A DNA stretch of 64,000 nt from Channa striata. Its lineage: Eukaryota > Chordata > Actinopteri > Anabantiformes > Channidae. Below, piece after piece: positions 1-12,419 of the stretch (position 1 is the stretch's first letter; every line of letters starts with the position of its first letter). Both the position numbers and the translations under genes were made by a program. The notes under the pieces are model-generated. The model ran no database searches and had not been told where the DNA came from. It saw only the letters and a program-made list of their open reading frames with translations. Location: positions 191,001 through 255,000 of the forward strand of contig CM065186.1 in assembly GCA_033026295.1 (NCBI GenBank), in the 5' to 3' direction.

Positions 1-3000
1 GATTTCTTGGCAGCAAAAGAACCTAATATTAAGCCACAATCATCCTTTGAATGTAAGACAGGCATCTAGGATGCAATGTCCTGAAAAAGAAAAAAAAGGA
101 AACAAACAGAGCTCACTGAATTGCAAAGTTCCAAACATCAACAAACTATTTCTAAGCTGATAAAACTGCCATGATCTTTCCTGTCTTTATAAAGACAGCT
201 GATGCTGCTTCTGAGTAGCACACAGACACCGCGTCAGGCAGTGTCACTTTATATGTGCAATGTTCATATGTGCAATAAAGACATAAGATCATGACTGTGT
301 TTCATCAGCTTAGAAATGCTTAGTTTGTTGATGATTGTGAAAGAAAGATAAATATGTGGCTGCAGGTTGATTAGCAGATTACCACCTGCAAATAACAACT
401 CCACAACTTTGAGCAAGAGGACAGTAAAGCAAGTTTAAAACATTTCATTGTGCTTGTGCGGCATACTCCTTCAAATGACACTCTCAGACATTCCCCAGTG
501 ATTTTTTTTGTGTCGTTTCAAGGCTGCAGGCTGTGAGAAACCAAACTCTGAATCTATATTTCTATAAACAAGCCTCAGCACAAACCTCATTTATGGCGCT
601 GTTTCATGTTTCATGTTAGAGCCTCATTAATCAGGACACACAATGACGTCTCACCTCCTCATGAAGTATGGCCTTACACATGGAGTAGTTCCCCTTCAAA
701 GCCCAAGACCCATTGGCAAGACATTTCCTGTAAACATTATCTGCAGATAGAGCGAGAGAAGAAAAAAACAGAAGGCCGTTAAAATCAAAAGGTGATTGAT
801 TCTCTCATGTTGTTTTCGATTTTTGCAACTGTTTGGGACTCATTTGTTGCTTCTTGTATCCTTGGAAATACACAGATTGTAAATCCCTGCTCGATTCTTT
901 GTGGCACCGTGACCTTTTTTCAGCTTTTGAGGCTAATAGGGGGAGATATCATTAGAGGAGGTCTTACAAGCTGTGATTTTTCACACGTTCGCTGTCAGGA
1001 CAGTCTACCACCCTCTGCCTAGGTATTGTTATTATCTTTCACATTTAGACGAGCGATTTGTCCAGGAACAACCTGCACTCAGTGTGCACTTCTCCAACGT
1101 TATACACAAAAACTGGCAACCCACGTTATCCTGATGTCAAGCTGCATCAAAGACAATGTGTGCGGAGCAGGTCGGCCGGTTCTTCACAAAAACGGGTGAT
1201 TATTGACAAATTTACCACAAGCTGCGACACTATTTAAAACAGCATATTTCAATTTCTATCTCCTTCTTGAAATCAAAAGAGACTCAGAGACAGTGAACCA
1301 GCATAAAAGCAATCATTTTTGAGAAAAATAAATTACCATTTATACACATTGCTAGATAATGCATTCCGAACAGCAGGGTGTTGGCATGAAGGCTCAGACA
1401 AATACATCCTTTCATCCAGGCCTGCTGTATCAGAGTAAACATTTCTTGCCACATTGACAGGACAGAAATGAAATAATCTATGACAAATTTCACATTTGTC
1501 ACTTCACATTTAGTATTTCTTAAGATGAAGGAAACGGAAAATAGGCCACTCGGGAATTGAAATACTGCAAATGAGGCAATTCAAAGTTGAAAAGAGCAAT
1601 GTCAGACATTTTTAAAAGATATTTCTGACATCAGCAGCTGTCTGCAGGAGAGCAGGTGAGGCTGCTGGTTCTAGCTGAGGTGCCGTTAATTCAATAAGTA
1701 CAGTTCAAATGAAGTTAGTTCTGTAGTTTGCAGTGCAGTAACACTAAAGGGTTAAAGTGACTGCCATATGTGGCAGGCAAATTAAAAGGTTTAGAAGATG
1801 ATTCCATCTCCAGGTCAGGGTTCATTCCAGCAGTGGAACAGTCTGACAATCTGCAGTGAGAGCTCGTATGTACATGTCTCCAGTTAACTGCCCGTCCCGT
1901 ATCAAAACATTTTTCACAGAGTCATATGGACACGTCTAACCCTGATCGCATAGCTGCTGTCTCCGCGGGTCATTAGACACCTTTGTCAGCGACAGTCTAC
2001 CGAAATGTCGGCAGAGCAAATGAAATTTGCTGAGGAGTCGGTGACACAGTTTAAGCCATTTTTCTCCGTGACAGGTAACAGTTTGAAAGCTGTCAACATT
2101 CTGAAGTCATAAAATACAATGTAAATAAAATGCAGCATTTGTCTTCCTGGAGTGGGTTTGTATTTTGTGCTCTCAGGTTACGTCAGCCACATAGTGAAGG
2201 TCTACAGTGCAGGTAACTTGGCTCCAGACATCGGAATCCCTGTCCACAACTTTGCCTTTGTTTTTCAGTGTTTAAATAAGTGACATGTTGACATCTGCTT
2301 CCATCCATTGGAAAAAAACAACAACATGTCAATCAGGGGCTTTGTCGGGGGGTTAACAACAGGGGCAAAACTGTACAGGCTGCTACAAGCGTTCCCCATC
2401 TCCTGCAACAGGAAATTGGAAGCTGATTACATTGTCTATTAGCATAAGGACAGTATGTTGTTAATTACACACTGGGTTCTACCTGGCTGTTCTGGGACAA
2501 GCGGAGCATTGGTTGTGTGCACACCACAGCAGTAGCTCTGGGAGACAAAGGGGAGGGTGAAAGAAATTCCACAAACACCTGTATTAACCCTCTCACTTCA
2601 ATTATGTTTTATAAAGGAAAATTATGCATTGACCACTAACAAAAACACAATTAGGTTTATGCCCCGAGTAACGCCTGCAGGTATCACTTCCTGGCTGCCC
2701 CTAACCCTTTGCTAACAACATAAGGATCCTTTAAAATAAATCCAGTCTGTAATAATTAGATACAAAATGTAGGTTTAATTAAAATAATGGAGAATATGCT
2801 TGACAAAATGGTAGATAACAATAAAGTTAAAGAGGTTCTTTTGTCTGAACATCTAATGTGATATAGTTACATCAGACAGTTTTTAAAGATACACTGTACA
2901 CTTGGAAATATAAAAACACGACAACAAAGTGTGCAAGATTTCATCATCGCAATCAGAAACTTTGCTCTTCTAATTGCTCTGGCATCTGTGACATTTTAGA

Positions 3001-3362
3001 GATGAGCTCTCTTCAGATCTAAAACTCCAAATAAATGATAATAAATCAAGGAGGAGAAAATGAAAATTATAACATTGAGGCACGCAAGCCAAAATAAATA
3101 AATAAAATAATAGGGAGAATTCTTTGAGGGGATAAAGCAGGATTGGGATGCCTGAGGGCAATAATGTGCAATGAGCTGGGTAAAAAATAGCCTGTTGAGA
3201 GTGTAAGGGGACTGTCATCACCAATCAAGATTACCTAGCTGGTGATTTTCCCTAAACCCTGGATACAATCTCCATAGAGCTTTAAAATATGTCTGTGGAG
3301 AATTATGTTAAAGCCAAAGTTCAGTTTGCCATGAAGCTCTGTGATAAATACAGATACAGTTT

Positions 3363-3394
<32 letters not shown>

Positions 3395-5927
3395 GGGCGT
3401 AAGTGAATCTAAACATAATTTTATCTCTCATTTGCAATGTAGAAAAAATCTGTTTCCTACTGTATGGTTTTTAAGGGCACCACCAGGTAACATTTCCTCC
3501 AACACATTCTGCTTTTATCTAAATCAAATTTACACTGCCACAAATAATATGCATCTGGTGAGGGAGCTGTGAAGTCACTATATTTAGAGAAGGATTTACA
3601 AACTAAATGTGTGAAAGCAGACACAGACTAACCAAGAATAGATGTCATGTGAAGCCAAAACCTTAAAGGTATAGTTGATAGAGCCTTCAAATGACGCAGC
3701 TCAACCCTGACTTAAACTCTTTCTGGCAACAGGCCACAGACTGATTGAAGGCTCTAAAATATCTTAATAAAAAAAATGACAGTATGTACTGTAATATTTC
3801 ATAACAAAGAGTAAATGTCCTTAAAGGTATTTCTTTATGTAATAAGCAAATTAAGCCGCCTGGTGATAGTCCTCAGTTTTTTTCCGGCATTTACAGTCAG
3901 GTTGTTCGGGGAAACATTAAAAGAAGCATATTTTCTTCATAGATTCTCCACAGCAGCAGCACTGCTCTTATAGAGTCAATTATTAAGTGACACATTCTTT
4001 TTATTACTATCAACCAATGGGCTTCTTCATATGCACAGGTGAAGCTTTAGAGGCGCTGGTATTTATTCACTCTCCACCTTCACCAACAGTGACCTTCAAC
4101 CCCTAATTTCAAATTACATTTTCAAAGCGACTTGCAGAGTAATACATACGATGATGATGGCTGCCACGCAGGGTGCTCATCTGCTCGGCAACACCGGGAA
4201 GGACACTTCCCAAGGACACTTCAACATGCAGCAAGCAGGGATCGGGGATTCTCCGATCGGCAACTCGATGCTTACCCTGGTGGACAGTATTACTAGACCA
4301 CAAGTAAAAATGTTTTGACTGACTGATGTACATCCTTTCTCTTCCCTCCCCTCATTCAATCCACGGAAGCATATGTTAAAAGAGCACCACCATGCAACAG
4401 ACCTTGGTTGAAATTAAAATACTTTTGGGTCTAGGTATTAAAATAGCAAATAATGTCATACAATCTTAAGCACTGAAAAATGCTGGATTACAATTGTGCA
4501 AACCTAAATCTTTGCTTGGGATTGGGCAAAGGACACATGGGTTAGCACCTTGTAAGTTGAAATTAAAAATATGTACATATTGTAATTTTTCAGTGAGATG
4601 AAATGAGAATATTTAACATATTAAATGGAGTTTTGGGTAGAAAAATTTTTATTCAAAGATGAAAGTTTTTTTTATGTCTTTTTATGGCCCCAACACATTC
4701 CTATTATGCACACGTTACTATTTTTACAAACAACTAAATTACATAAATATAACTACACTGGTTATATTTAAGGTTTTTAATAATATTTCTAACATTCTTA
4801 TAGAAGTAATTATATTATGCAAGTAAAGTTGTGGCATGGTGGCAGCTCAGGCAACTGAAGAACCCAAAATGTGGAACTATTATTTGAATGTCTGACTTAA
4901 GTTATCTCTCAGAAAGATTCCTTGTGCTCAAGCAAGCTCAAACATGCATGTGCTAAAGCAGAGGAAAAACCTCTCTTTCGTACACATGCTTTCTCAGGAT
5001 TTTAACATGCACGGCTCATATCGTGGGCCTCCTTGCTGTTACTGCACACCTCCTCACCATGAAGCAGCAGCAGCTATTGTATTAACATTCTTCAGCAGTC
5101 CTGTAAGGTTGCAGGGAACGAGCCACTCACAGAATTTGCATGGGCCACAAGCTCCAGGTTCTTAAAATAGCTGCTGATTTCATTTGGTGGCTAGTACCGA
5201 ACTGGGGAATAGCCAGGAGAGGTTTGTCTCTGGAGTGACCACTCTGTTGTTCCTGAATGAGTCTTGCCAGGTGCTAAATCCTCCCTGTGCAACCAGGAGC
5301 TTTAGGTGCAAAAGGGCTAAAATTATCCTCTTCTCATTGTATTTCACAAACACTGCAGCTCGTGCTAACACTGCTGAGCCACAGGCATCACTGCACACAG
5401 GGGGTCTTGTCTCTGTGTGGCTAAAAGTGATGAACAGTCCTGCATTCGTACGCCCTGCACGAGCAAATACGCTAACCCAAATTTAGTCACACTTGCTTAG
5501 CACTTCAATACATCGGATCAATGTCTGTGGCTAAGCAGCATTTTCCCCCACTGTGCATTTGAAACAGGGGTCTAATTAAAATCAGCATCAGCACGGAGGA
5601 TAATAACATTATTTGCACTAAATTATGTTATTCTCCTCTGCACCACTGTAGAGCAACACAAACACTAAAATCTGAGCTGCAGCTTGACAAGTTTACTATT
5701 TGATTCTCCAAAACTGAAGCCAAAGATGTGCTGTATTACCAATATGATAATTTCAATTATAGAAGTCTTGACCACAATAGACTGTTTTATCAGTATTTTT
5801 TCTGCATTATTCAATCTAGATAATTAGAAAAAGTCAAGCATTGTATTCCATCTGAAGATGGTTTTCTGTAACATTTTGCATCACATCCTGCAGTATTTCA
5901 TCCATGACACCTAAATATTTCTGCACA
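1..5927. other. Non-coding DNA, no gene recognised
   Basis: AT-rich sequence with scattered short frames of no recognisable family. I looked on the minus strand for the missing crhr1 exons (transmembrane segments, the expected Cys and Trp motifs) and found none. A GT microsatellite is the only clear feature. It is most likely crhr1 intron 4 or sequence downstream of that gene. Confidence 0.6.
3368..3394. repeat. (GT)n microsatellite
   Basis: Uninterrupted GT dinucleotide run of about 13 units, followed by a short G run. Confidence 0.9.
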
Positions 5928-6611
5928 TTCATTTACATTGACATTTAGTCATTTGTCAGACGGTTTTATCCAAAGCGACTTACAATTGAGGTACAAGGCA
6001 TTAAAAAGTCAAGGTGAAAACAACAAAGCAATGTGCTATCATAGAAATGTTTCTGTTGTAAGCACAAGAAGGACATTAAAGTTGAGCATAGGAAGATGCC
6101 GAAGAGATCTGTTTTCAGCAGTTTTTAACTATTGAAAGTGGGATCGCTGACCATGCAGAGTTTGGCAGCTCGTTCCACCTTCGTTTGATCACTGAGCTGA
6201 AGAGTTTTCCTTGGTGTCTTCTGTTTGGAGCTGGGACCACCAGCGGACGGTGGGATTGTAGACCTGAATGATTGAGTTAAGGTTAAACTGTAGAGTTGTA
6301 CACCCTGTGGGCAAGAGACAGAGCTTTGAACTTAATCCGCACAGCCACAGGAAGCCAGTCCAGAAATCTGAAGAGCGGTCTGAGATGAGTCCTTTTCCTT
6401 TCTGCGACATTTTGGATCATCTGCAGGGGTTTGGTCATGCATGCCAGTAACCCAATCAACAGTTCGTTCCAGTAATCGAGATGAGATATGATCAACGCCT
6501 GCACGATGAGTTGGGTCATCCACTCAGAGAGGTAGGGTCTGATCTTTTTCATTTTGTGGAGGGCCAATCTACACGACCTAGAGACTGAGGCGATGGGTAA
6601 GCGTATTGTGT
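5928..6611 (-). mobile_element. LINE A (L2/CR1-type), 3' part, minus strand
   Basis: On the minus strand this encodes the decayed C-terminal part of a non-LTR reverse transcriptase. It contains RSCRLAL, LIVQALIISHLDYWN and LDWLPVAVRIKFKALSLA, which match the conserved thumb region of fish L2-type LINEs. It is followed on that strand by a 3' tail with TAAGTCGCTTTGGATAAAA and a short TAAATG-like end near 5930-5985, the usual 3' terminus of this family. The upstream half of the same element resumes at 10441, on the far side of a plus-strand LINE that split it. Stops and frameshifts make it inactive. Confidence 0.75.
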
Positions 6612-6839
6612 CACTTCCTGTTTCTTCACACTGTTTCGGGTCTCTGCCGAAGGATTGTTCACTGGTTAATCGTAGCTGTTGTTTTATAAATTTGTGATTT
6701 CTCTGTATATAAACTTGGGGCATAAGATTTGTTTACGCAAACACCTGTTCTCCTGAAATAATTAAACAAACTAGCTAACGATAACTAAACTTAATCAATC
6801 TAGATTCGTTAGCCTTCATAAGCGATCTAATGCTAAACA

Positions 6840-7173
6840 GACGCCCCAGGTTCACCACCAGTCGGTTCACGTTTCTAATCAATTTTCCCCACTCAGCGAC
6901 ACACCTGCTGAGGAACGAACTCTGGTAATTGGCAACTCCATAGTCAGAAACGTGAAGTTAGAGACGCCAGCGGCCATAGTCCAATGTTACCCGTCACTCA
7001 ACCGCTGGCTATCTAGGTGGTGTCCAGCAAACGATGTGGGCTACATAGACAATTGGAAAAGTTTTTGGGGAAAACCTAGGCTGATTAGGAGAGATGGCAT
7101 CCATCCTACTTTGGATGGTGCCTCTGTCTTATCAAAAAATATGGCTGATTTTATTAGACAACCAAAGGATTGA
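6840..7173 (+). pseudogene. LINE B ORF1 remnant with SGNH-esterase-like domain, internally deleted
   Basis: The frame contains TLVIGNSIVRNVKLETP, which resembles the first block of the esterase-like domain known in ORF1 of L2/CR1 LINEs. Near residues CYPSLNRW it jumps to the C-terminal block with RRDGIHPTLDGASVLSKNMA, where the D..H pair of the last SGNH block is visible. From family knowledge about 70-80 residues between these blocks are missing. A precise in-frame internal deletion is the simplest explanation. No start codon is obvious at the N-terminal edge. Confidence 0.65.
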
Positions 7174-7349
7174 CAGTCCAGAGTTGAGCCTAGGACGCAG
7201 AGATCCAGTCCTACAAGCCTCTCTGCAGTATCCTTACTGCCGTCACCCCCACACAACTCCCACATTCCTATAAAGACTGTGTCTGTTCCCCGATCAACTA
7301 AATTTTATAAACTAAAAATGATCACAAGAGGAGTTAATCATAATAACTT

Positions 7350-9974
7350 AATAAAAATCAGGACTGCTCCTCTTGCTAAACAAAAAACTAAAACACTTAA
7401 ATGTGGATTATTAAATATCAGATCTCTCATCTAAATCTCTGTTAGTAAATGACTTGATAAGTGATCATCAATTCAATTTATTTTGTCTCACTGAAACCTG
7501 GTTGTAGAAGGAAGAATATGTCAGTTTAAATGAGTCGACCCCCCCAAGTCATATTAACTATCAGGTTCCTAGAAGCTCAGGCCGAGGTGGAGGAGAAGCA
7601 GCAATCTATCACTCAAGCTTACCAATAAACCCTAGACCTAAACATAGTTATAACTCATTTGAGAGTCTTACTGTGAGCCTTTCACAACCAACTTGGAAAA
7701 CTCAAAATCCACTTCTATTTGTTATTGTGTACCGTCCTCCAGTCCCTTATACTGAATTTTTGACTGAATTCTCAGATTTTCTAGCCGACTTAGTGCTTAG
7801 TGCAGATAAAGTCGTCATAGTGGGCGATTTTAACATTCATGTAGATGCTGACAGTAACTCCCTCAACGCGGCATTTACTTCATTATTAGATTCAATTGGT
7901 TTCTCTCAAAATGTAAAAGAACCCACTCATTGTTTTAGTCACACCCTAGACCTTGTCCATACATACGACATTTAAATTGATAAACTAACAGTATTTCCTC
8001 ATAATTCTGTTCTCTCTGACCATTTTCTAATAATATTTGAATTTAATTTATTGGACTACACAGCAGCTAGAAAAAAGTTTTGCTTCAGTAGGTGTTTATC
8101 TGAAAACACTGTAAACAAACTTAAGGAAATGATCCCTTCATCATTTACTTCAACGTGTACCGATATAACTGAGAGTAGCCTCATTAACTGTACTCCTGTA
8201 CAAGTTGATTACCTGACTGATAATCATGCAGCATCTTTACGTTCAATACTTGATAGTGTTGCCCCTCTAAAAAAGAAGTAAGTACTTCTGATCAGGCGAG
8301 CTCTATGGTATAGCTCGCAAACACGCAATTCACAGCAGACGTCACGAAAACTAGAAAGGAAGTGGCGTTCCACTCATTCACAAGAATCACGCTTAACCTG
8401 GAAAAAGAGTTTATACTTATACAAATCTCTAAAGCCAGAACAGTATATTATTCATCACTAATAGAGGAAAACAAGAACAACCCCCGGTTTCTTTTCAGCA
8501 CTGTAGCCAGGCTGACTAAGAGCCATAGTTCAGTTGAGACTAGTATTCCCTCAATGCTATGTAGCAATGACTTCATGACCTTCTTCACAAACAAAATCGT
8601 AGCTATTAGAAATAAAATTCACCTGACCCTCCCCAAAAATACAACAGAATTAGAATCATCAGTAAGTCCTCAGTCCCTTTTAGACTGCTTTGTGCCCATA
8701 GATCTTGCTGAATTAACTTCAACTATTATGGCATCTAAACCAACAACATGTCTGCTAGACCCTATTCCAGTTAGACTGCTCAAAGACGCTCTACCCTTAT
8801 TAGACACGTTCGTATTAGATATCATTAATTTATCTTTACAAACAGGATATGTACCAAAGGCCTATAAGGTAGCTGTAATCAAACCTCGACTTAAAAAACA
8901 TAGTCTGGATCCAGGTGTCTTAGCCAATTACAGACCAATATCCAATCTCCCCTTTATTTCTAAAATACTTGAAAAAGTAGTTGTAAAGCAATTATGTGAT
9001 CACCTGCGCAAAAATGACTGAAGAATTTTAGTCAGAATTTAGAGTTCATCATTGCACAGAAACTGCACTGATTAAAGTCACCAACGATCTCCTTCTGGCT
9101 TCAGATAACGGATTTGTCTCTATACTAGTTCTGCTAGATCTTAGTGCTGCATTTGACACCATTGATCACAGAATATTATTACAGACACTAGAACATGTTA
9201 TTGGAATTAAAGGAACTGCACTAAATTGGTTTAAATCGTATCTATCAGATAGATTCCAATTTGTTCATATTAATGATGAATCTTCCACATACACAAAAGT
9301 TAGTTATGGAATTCCACAAGGCTCTGTGTTAGGACCAATACTCTTTACTCTATATATGTCTCCCCTTGGCAACATTATTAGAAAACACTAAATTTTCACT
9401 GCTATGCTGATGACATGCAGTTATATCTATCTATGAAACCTGATTAAACAAATCAATTAATCAAACTACTAAACTGGATGACATTTAATTTCCTTCTTCT
9501 AAACTCAGATAAAACTGAAGTTATTGTATTTGGGCCTAAAAGTTTAAGAGACATGTTTTCTAACCATATTGCTACTTTAGATGACATAACTCTGGCCCCC
9601 AGTTCTGCAAGGAATCTCGGAGTCATTTTTGACCAGGATTTGTCATTTACCTCACACATAAAACAAATCTCTAAAAATTAGGAGCATCCTCTCTCAAAGC
9701 GATGCTGAAAAACTGGTCCATGCATCAGGCTCAATCATATCTAAAAGATCTCCTAATACCATATCATCCTACTAGGCCACTTCGGTCCCAAAATGCAGGC
9801 CTACTTATGGTTCCCAGAATTTCCAAAAATAGAATGGGAGGCAGAGCCTTTAGCTATCAAGCTCCTCTCCTGTGGAACCAGCTCCCAGTCCAGATTAGGG
9901 AAGCAGACACCCTCTCTACTTTTAAGACTAGGCTCAAAACCTTCCTCTTCAATAAAGCTTATAGTTGGTTATAG
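7350..9974 (+). pseudogene. LINE B ORF2 remnant: APE endonuclease plus reverse transcriptase
   Basis: Endonuclease part: GLLNIRSL near 7400, VVIVGDFNIHVD near 7810-7850 and LSDHFLIIFEF near 8010-8045 are the conserved APE-type motifs. Reverse-transcriptase part: NYRPISNLPFISKILEKVV (about 8925), LLDLSAAFDTIDHRILLQ (about 9130), GIPQGSVLGPILFTLYM (about 9310) and CYADDMQLYLSM (about 9400), with the catalytic YADD intact. Several frame changes and stops occur, for example near 7430, 7975, 9020 and 9390. Around 9680-9740 the thumb region is deleted, joining the ISKN region directly to a QAQSYLKDLL segment. The C-terminal RMGGRAFSYQAPLLWNQLPV stretch (about 9830-9895) ends the frame. The product cannot be functional. 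Confidence 0.85.
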
Positions 9975-10440
9975 TCATGCTGCTATAGGCTTAGATTGCT
10001 GGGGGACTCTGCACTAAGCCACTTTCCTCATCATTTGCTCCTCTCACCCCACATTTATAATGTCACCAGTGTATGACATTAACTCTGTATCTTCTTTCTC
10101 CCGTAGTCGTCTTTCTCCCTCTCTGTCCCTGTCTTCAGGTGTCCCTGGATTTGGCGCTGTGTGTCCTCCAGCTACTGGCCCTACTAACCTGCCCAATGTT
10201 TTGTTGTTGCTTTTGTTGCTCTGTTCTTTTCTCTCCCTTAACTTTCCACTCCGCCCAACCGGTCAAGGCAGATGGCCGCCCACCCTGAGCCTGGTTCTGC
10301 TGGAGGTTTCTTCCGTTAAAGGGAATTTTTCCTCTCCACTGTTTCCTATGGCTTGCTCAAGGGGGATTAGTTGGGTTTTCTCTAAATGTTTGTATAGTCT
10401 TGACTTTATTATGTAAAGTGCCTTGAGATGACCTTGTTGT

Positions 10441-11300
10441 AAATTGACCCCCAGATTTCTGGCTGAGTTAGCGGGGACAATCACTGCAGATCCAAAGATG
10501 CTGATGTTGTGTTGTGTCGAAGGTCTGGCAGGGAAGACAAGAACTTCTGTCTGGAAGTTGAAAGGGTTGAAAGTGTTGAGCTGAAGATGTCTTTCTCTAA
10601 TCCCAGCAGAGATGTCAGAGAGACCAGCAGAGATGTGTTTCATGTGCATAGCAGTGGTAGGAAAAGCTATGTGAATGGATGATATAGCCCAGGGAAGATG
10701 CATTGATGGAAAACAGAAGAAGACAGCGAACAGAGCACTGCAGTTAGAGTTAGAATAGAATATGAGAGTTAGAATTATGCCCCTGCCAGGATACTTTGAT
10801 CGTCTAGACAAGTAAGACCGAAGCCAGGGTAGAGCTGGTTCAGAGATGCCTAAGTTAGAAACTGCAGTTGAAAGGCTCTCATGGTTCACAGTGTCAAAGG
10901 CTGCAGATAGGTCATGCAGCCTATGACGCCCATAAGGATTCCACAACAGACAGAAGTGCCATCTCTGGCACTGATTGACATGGGGGCTGTTCTGGGAAAG
11001 AACGTCTGAGAGTTGATTGAAGAATGTTCATTCCAGGGTCTTGGCCAGAAATGGGAGAAGAGACACTGATCTGTAGTTCTCCACAAAGGAGGCATCAAGA
11101 AAATGCTTCTTCAACGGTAGAGTAATCTGGGCCTGCTGGAACGAGGTAGGAAAGGTGCCTGTTGTGCGAGAAGTGTTGATGATCTGTGTAATGGCTGTTA
11201 TTAGTGTAGGTGCAACAGCTTAAAGAAGGGTGGAGGGGATCAGATCCAGAGAGCAGGTGGTCAGACGATTGCTGAGGGTGGCTCCAGTGTGGAACCAACT
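10441..11300 (-). mobile_element. LINE A (L2/CR1-type), 5' part, minus strand
   Basis: Reading leftwards on the minus strand, this encodes decayed reverse-transcriptase segments: LDLIPSTLL, then INTSRTTGTFPTSFQQAQIT and ENYRSVSLLPFLAKTLE (about 11295-11040). These are followed by a HDLSAAFDTVNHESL / PWLRSYLSRR block (about 10920-10795). The last segment, QTEVLVFPARPSTQHN to SARNLGVN (about 10560-10455), abuts the LINE B insertion. Its natural continuation (IASVSRSCRLAL) is found at about 6600. The catalytic YADD region is deleted and the 5' side is truncated near 11300. Confidence 0.75.
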
Positions 11301-11432
11301 CCTGCCTCGGTGGAAAATGCAAAGAAAACATCAGTAAAATACTGAAACCTTTGCAGAATCTGAAAACTTGCAGTAAATGTACAGTAGTGGAGTGAAAAGT
11401 ATTTTTCAACTTTTGACGCACTGAACTAAATA

Positions 11433-11821
11433 CAATGAGGGAAAAAATTATTTGAACCCCAGCTGATTTTGTAAGTTTGCCCACTAACAAAGAAATGATC
11501 AGTCTATAATTTCTATGGTAGGTTTATTTGAACAGTGAGAGACAACGACAAAAAAAAAAATCCAGAAAAATGCGTTTCAAAAAAAGTTATAAATTAATTT
11601 GCATTTCCATGAAGGAAATAAGTATTTTATCCCCTATCCGTGAGCAAGATCTCTAGCTCCCAGGTGGATCTTATACAGGTAACGAGCGGACATTGGAAAC
11701 CCTCTCAGCTTGTTACCTGTATAAAAGAGACCTGTCCACAGAAGCAATCAATCAATCCAGATTCCAAACTCTTCACCATGTCCAAAATCAGCTGGGGTTC
11801 AAATAATTTTTTCCCTCACTG
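11433..11821. mobile_element. 389-bp MITE-like deletion derivative of a Tc1-like transposon
   Basis: The two ends form a 38-bp inverted repeat with one mismatch, 11433-11470 and 11784-11821 (outer sequence CAnTGAGGGAAAAAATTATT). Each end is flanked by TA (11431-11432 and 11822-11823), the Tc1/mariner target site. The left part carries the long leader of a common fish Tc1 element, including a pair of inverted GGTTACCTGTATA-type motifs. A CACCATG sits at 11775-11780, where the transposase would start, but the sequence runs directly into the right terminal repeat, so the whole transposase gene is missing. Confidence 0.85.
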
Positions 11822-12045
11822 TACATACATAGCTTTCATTAGAGCTAGTGGATGGAAACCAACAATATTCACTGAAGTTCTGATAGAAACCTTTTATGTT
11901 ACATCTTAATTTCAAGATGTGGAGCCCAGGAAAACTAGCACATGCTGTTGCAGAAGCCACTGTAAGTAGCTGGTAAGTCTTTTATTTGTAGCTGATTCTT
12001 AAAACAAAACCCTGTAAATCATGGAGTGGTTCATAAAAACAGATA

Positions 12046-12252
12046 CAGTGGTTTGAAAGTGTTTGGCCCCTTACTGGTTTCTTATTTTTTTGCATGTTTG
12101 TCACACTTTAATGTGTCTGATCATCAAACTAATTTAATTATTAGTCAAAGATAACACAAGTAAACACATCATGCAGTTTTTAAATGAAGGTTTTTATTAT
12201 AAGTAAAAATAAATCAAAAACCTCATTGCCCTGTGTGAAAAAGTGTTTGCCC
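12046..12252 (+). repeat. Left terminal inverted repeat of the Tc1-like element
   Basis: Matches the reverse complement of 13435-13644 over its whole length with a few substitutions and indels. The inner end, CATTGCCCTGTGTGAAAAAG, is conserved on both sides. Confidence 0.9.
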
Positions 12253-12419
12253 CCCCAGTTAAAATATAACTTGACTCTGGTTCATCATACCTGAGCTCAA
12301 TTTCTCCAGCTGCACCCAGGCCTGATTGCTGCCATACCTGTTTGCAATCAAGAAATCACTTAAATAGGACCTGCCTGACAAAATGAAGTAGACCAAAAGA
12401 TCCTCAAAAGCTAGACATC

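Larger units (their letters stand above)
6612..10440 (+). mobile_element. LINE B (L2/CR1-type), long but inactive copy
   Basis: A 3.8-kb non-LTR retrotransposon on the plus strand. In order it has a 5' leader (about 6612-6830), an esterase-type ORF1 remnant, an APE-type endonuclease and reverse transcriptase ORF2 remnant, and a 3' UTR (about 9990-10440). The 3' UTR is a fish L2-type 3' UTR that is also found at 42 kb. Both ORFs carry stops, frameshifts and internal deletions. It interrupts a minus-strand LINE: related reverse-transcriptase sequence in the opposite orientation flanks it on both sides. The left boundary is estimated to within about 15 bases. The right end stops at GTAAATTG, slightly short of the GGCACTATA tail seen in the 42-kb copy. 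Confidence 0.8.

Noticed and set aside
8362..9021. 219-codon open frame as a host gene
   Set aside because: It is the middle of the LINE B ORF2 (NYRPISNLP region), not a cellular gene.
10263..10946. 227-codon minus-strand frame as a host gene
   Set aside because: It contains the LSAAFDTVNHE reverse-transcriptase block of LINE A and runs on into LINE B 3' UTR.
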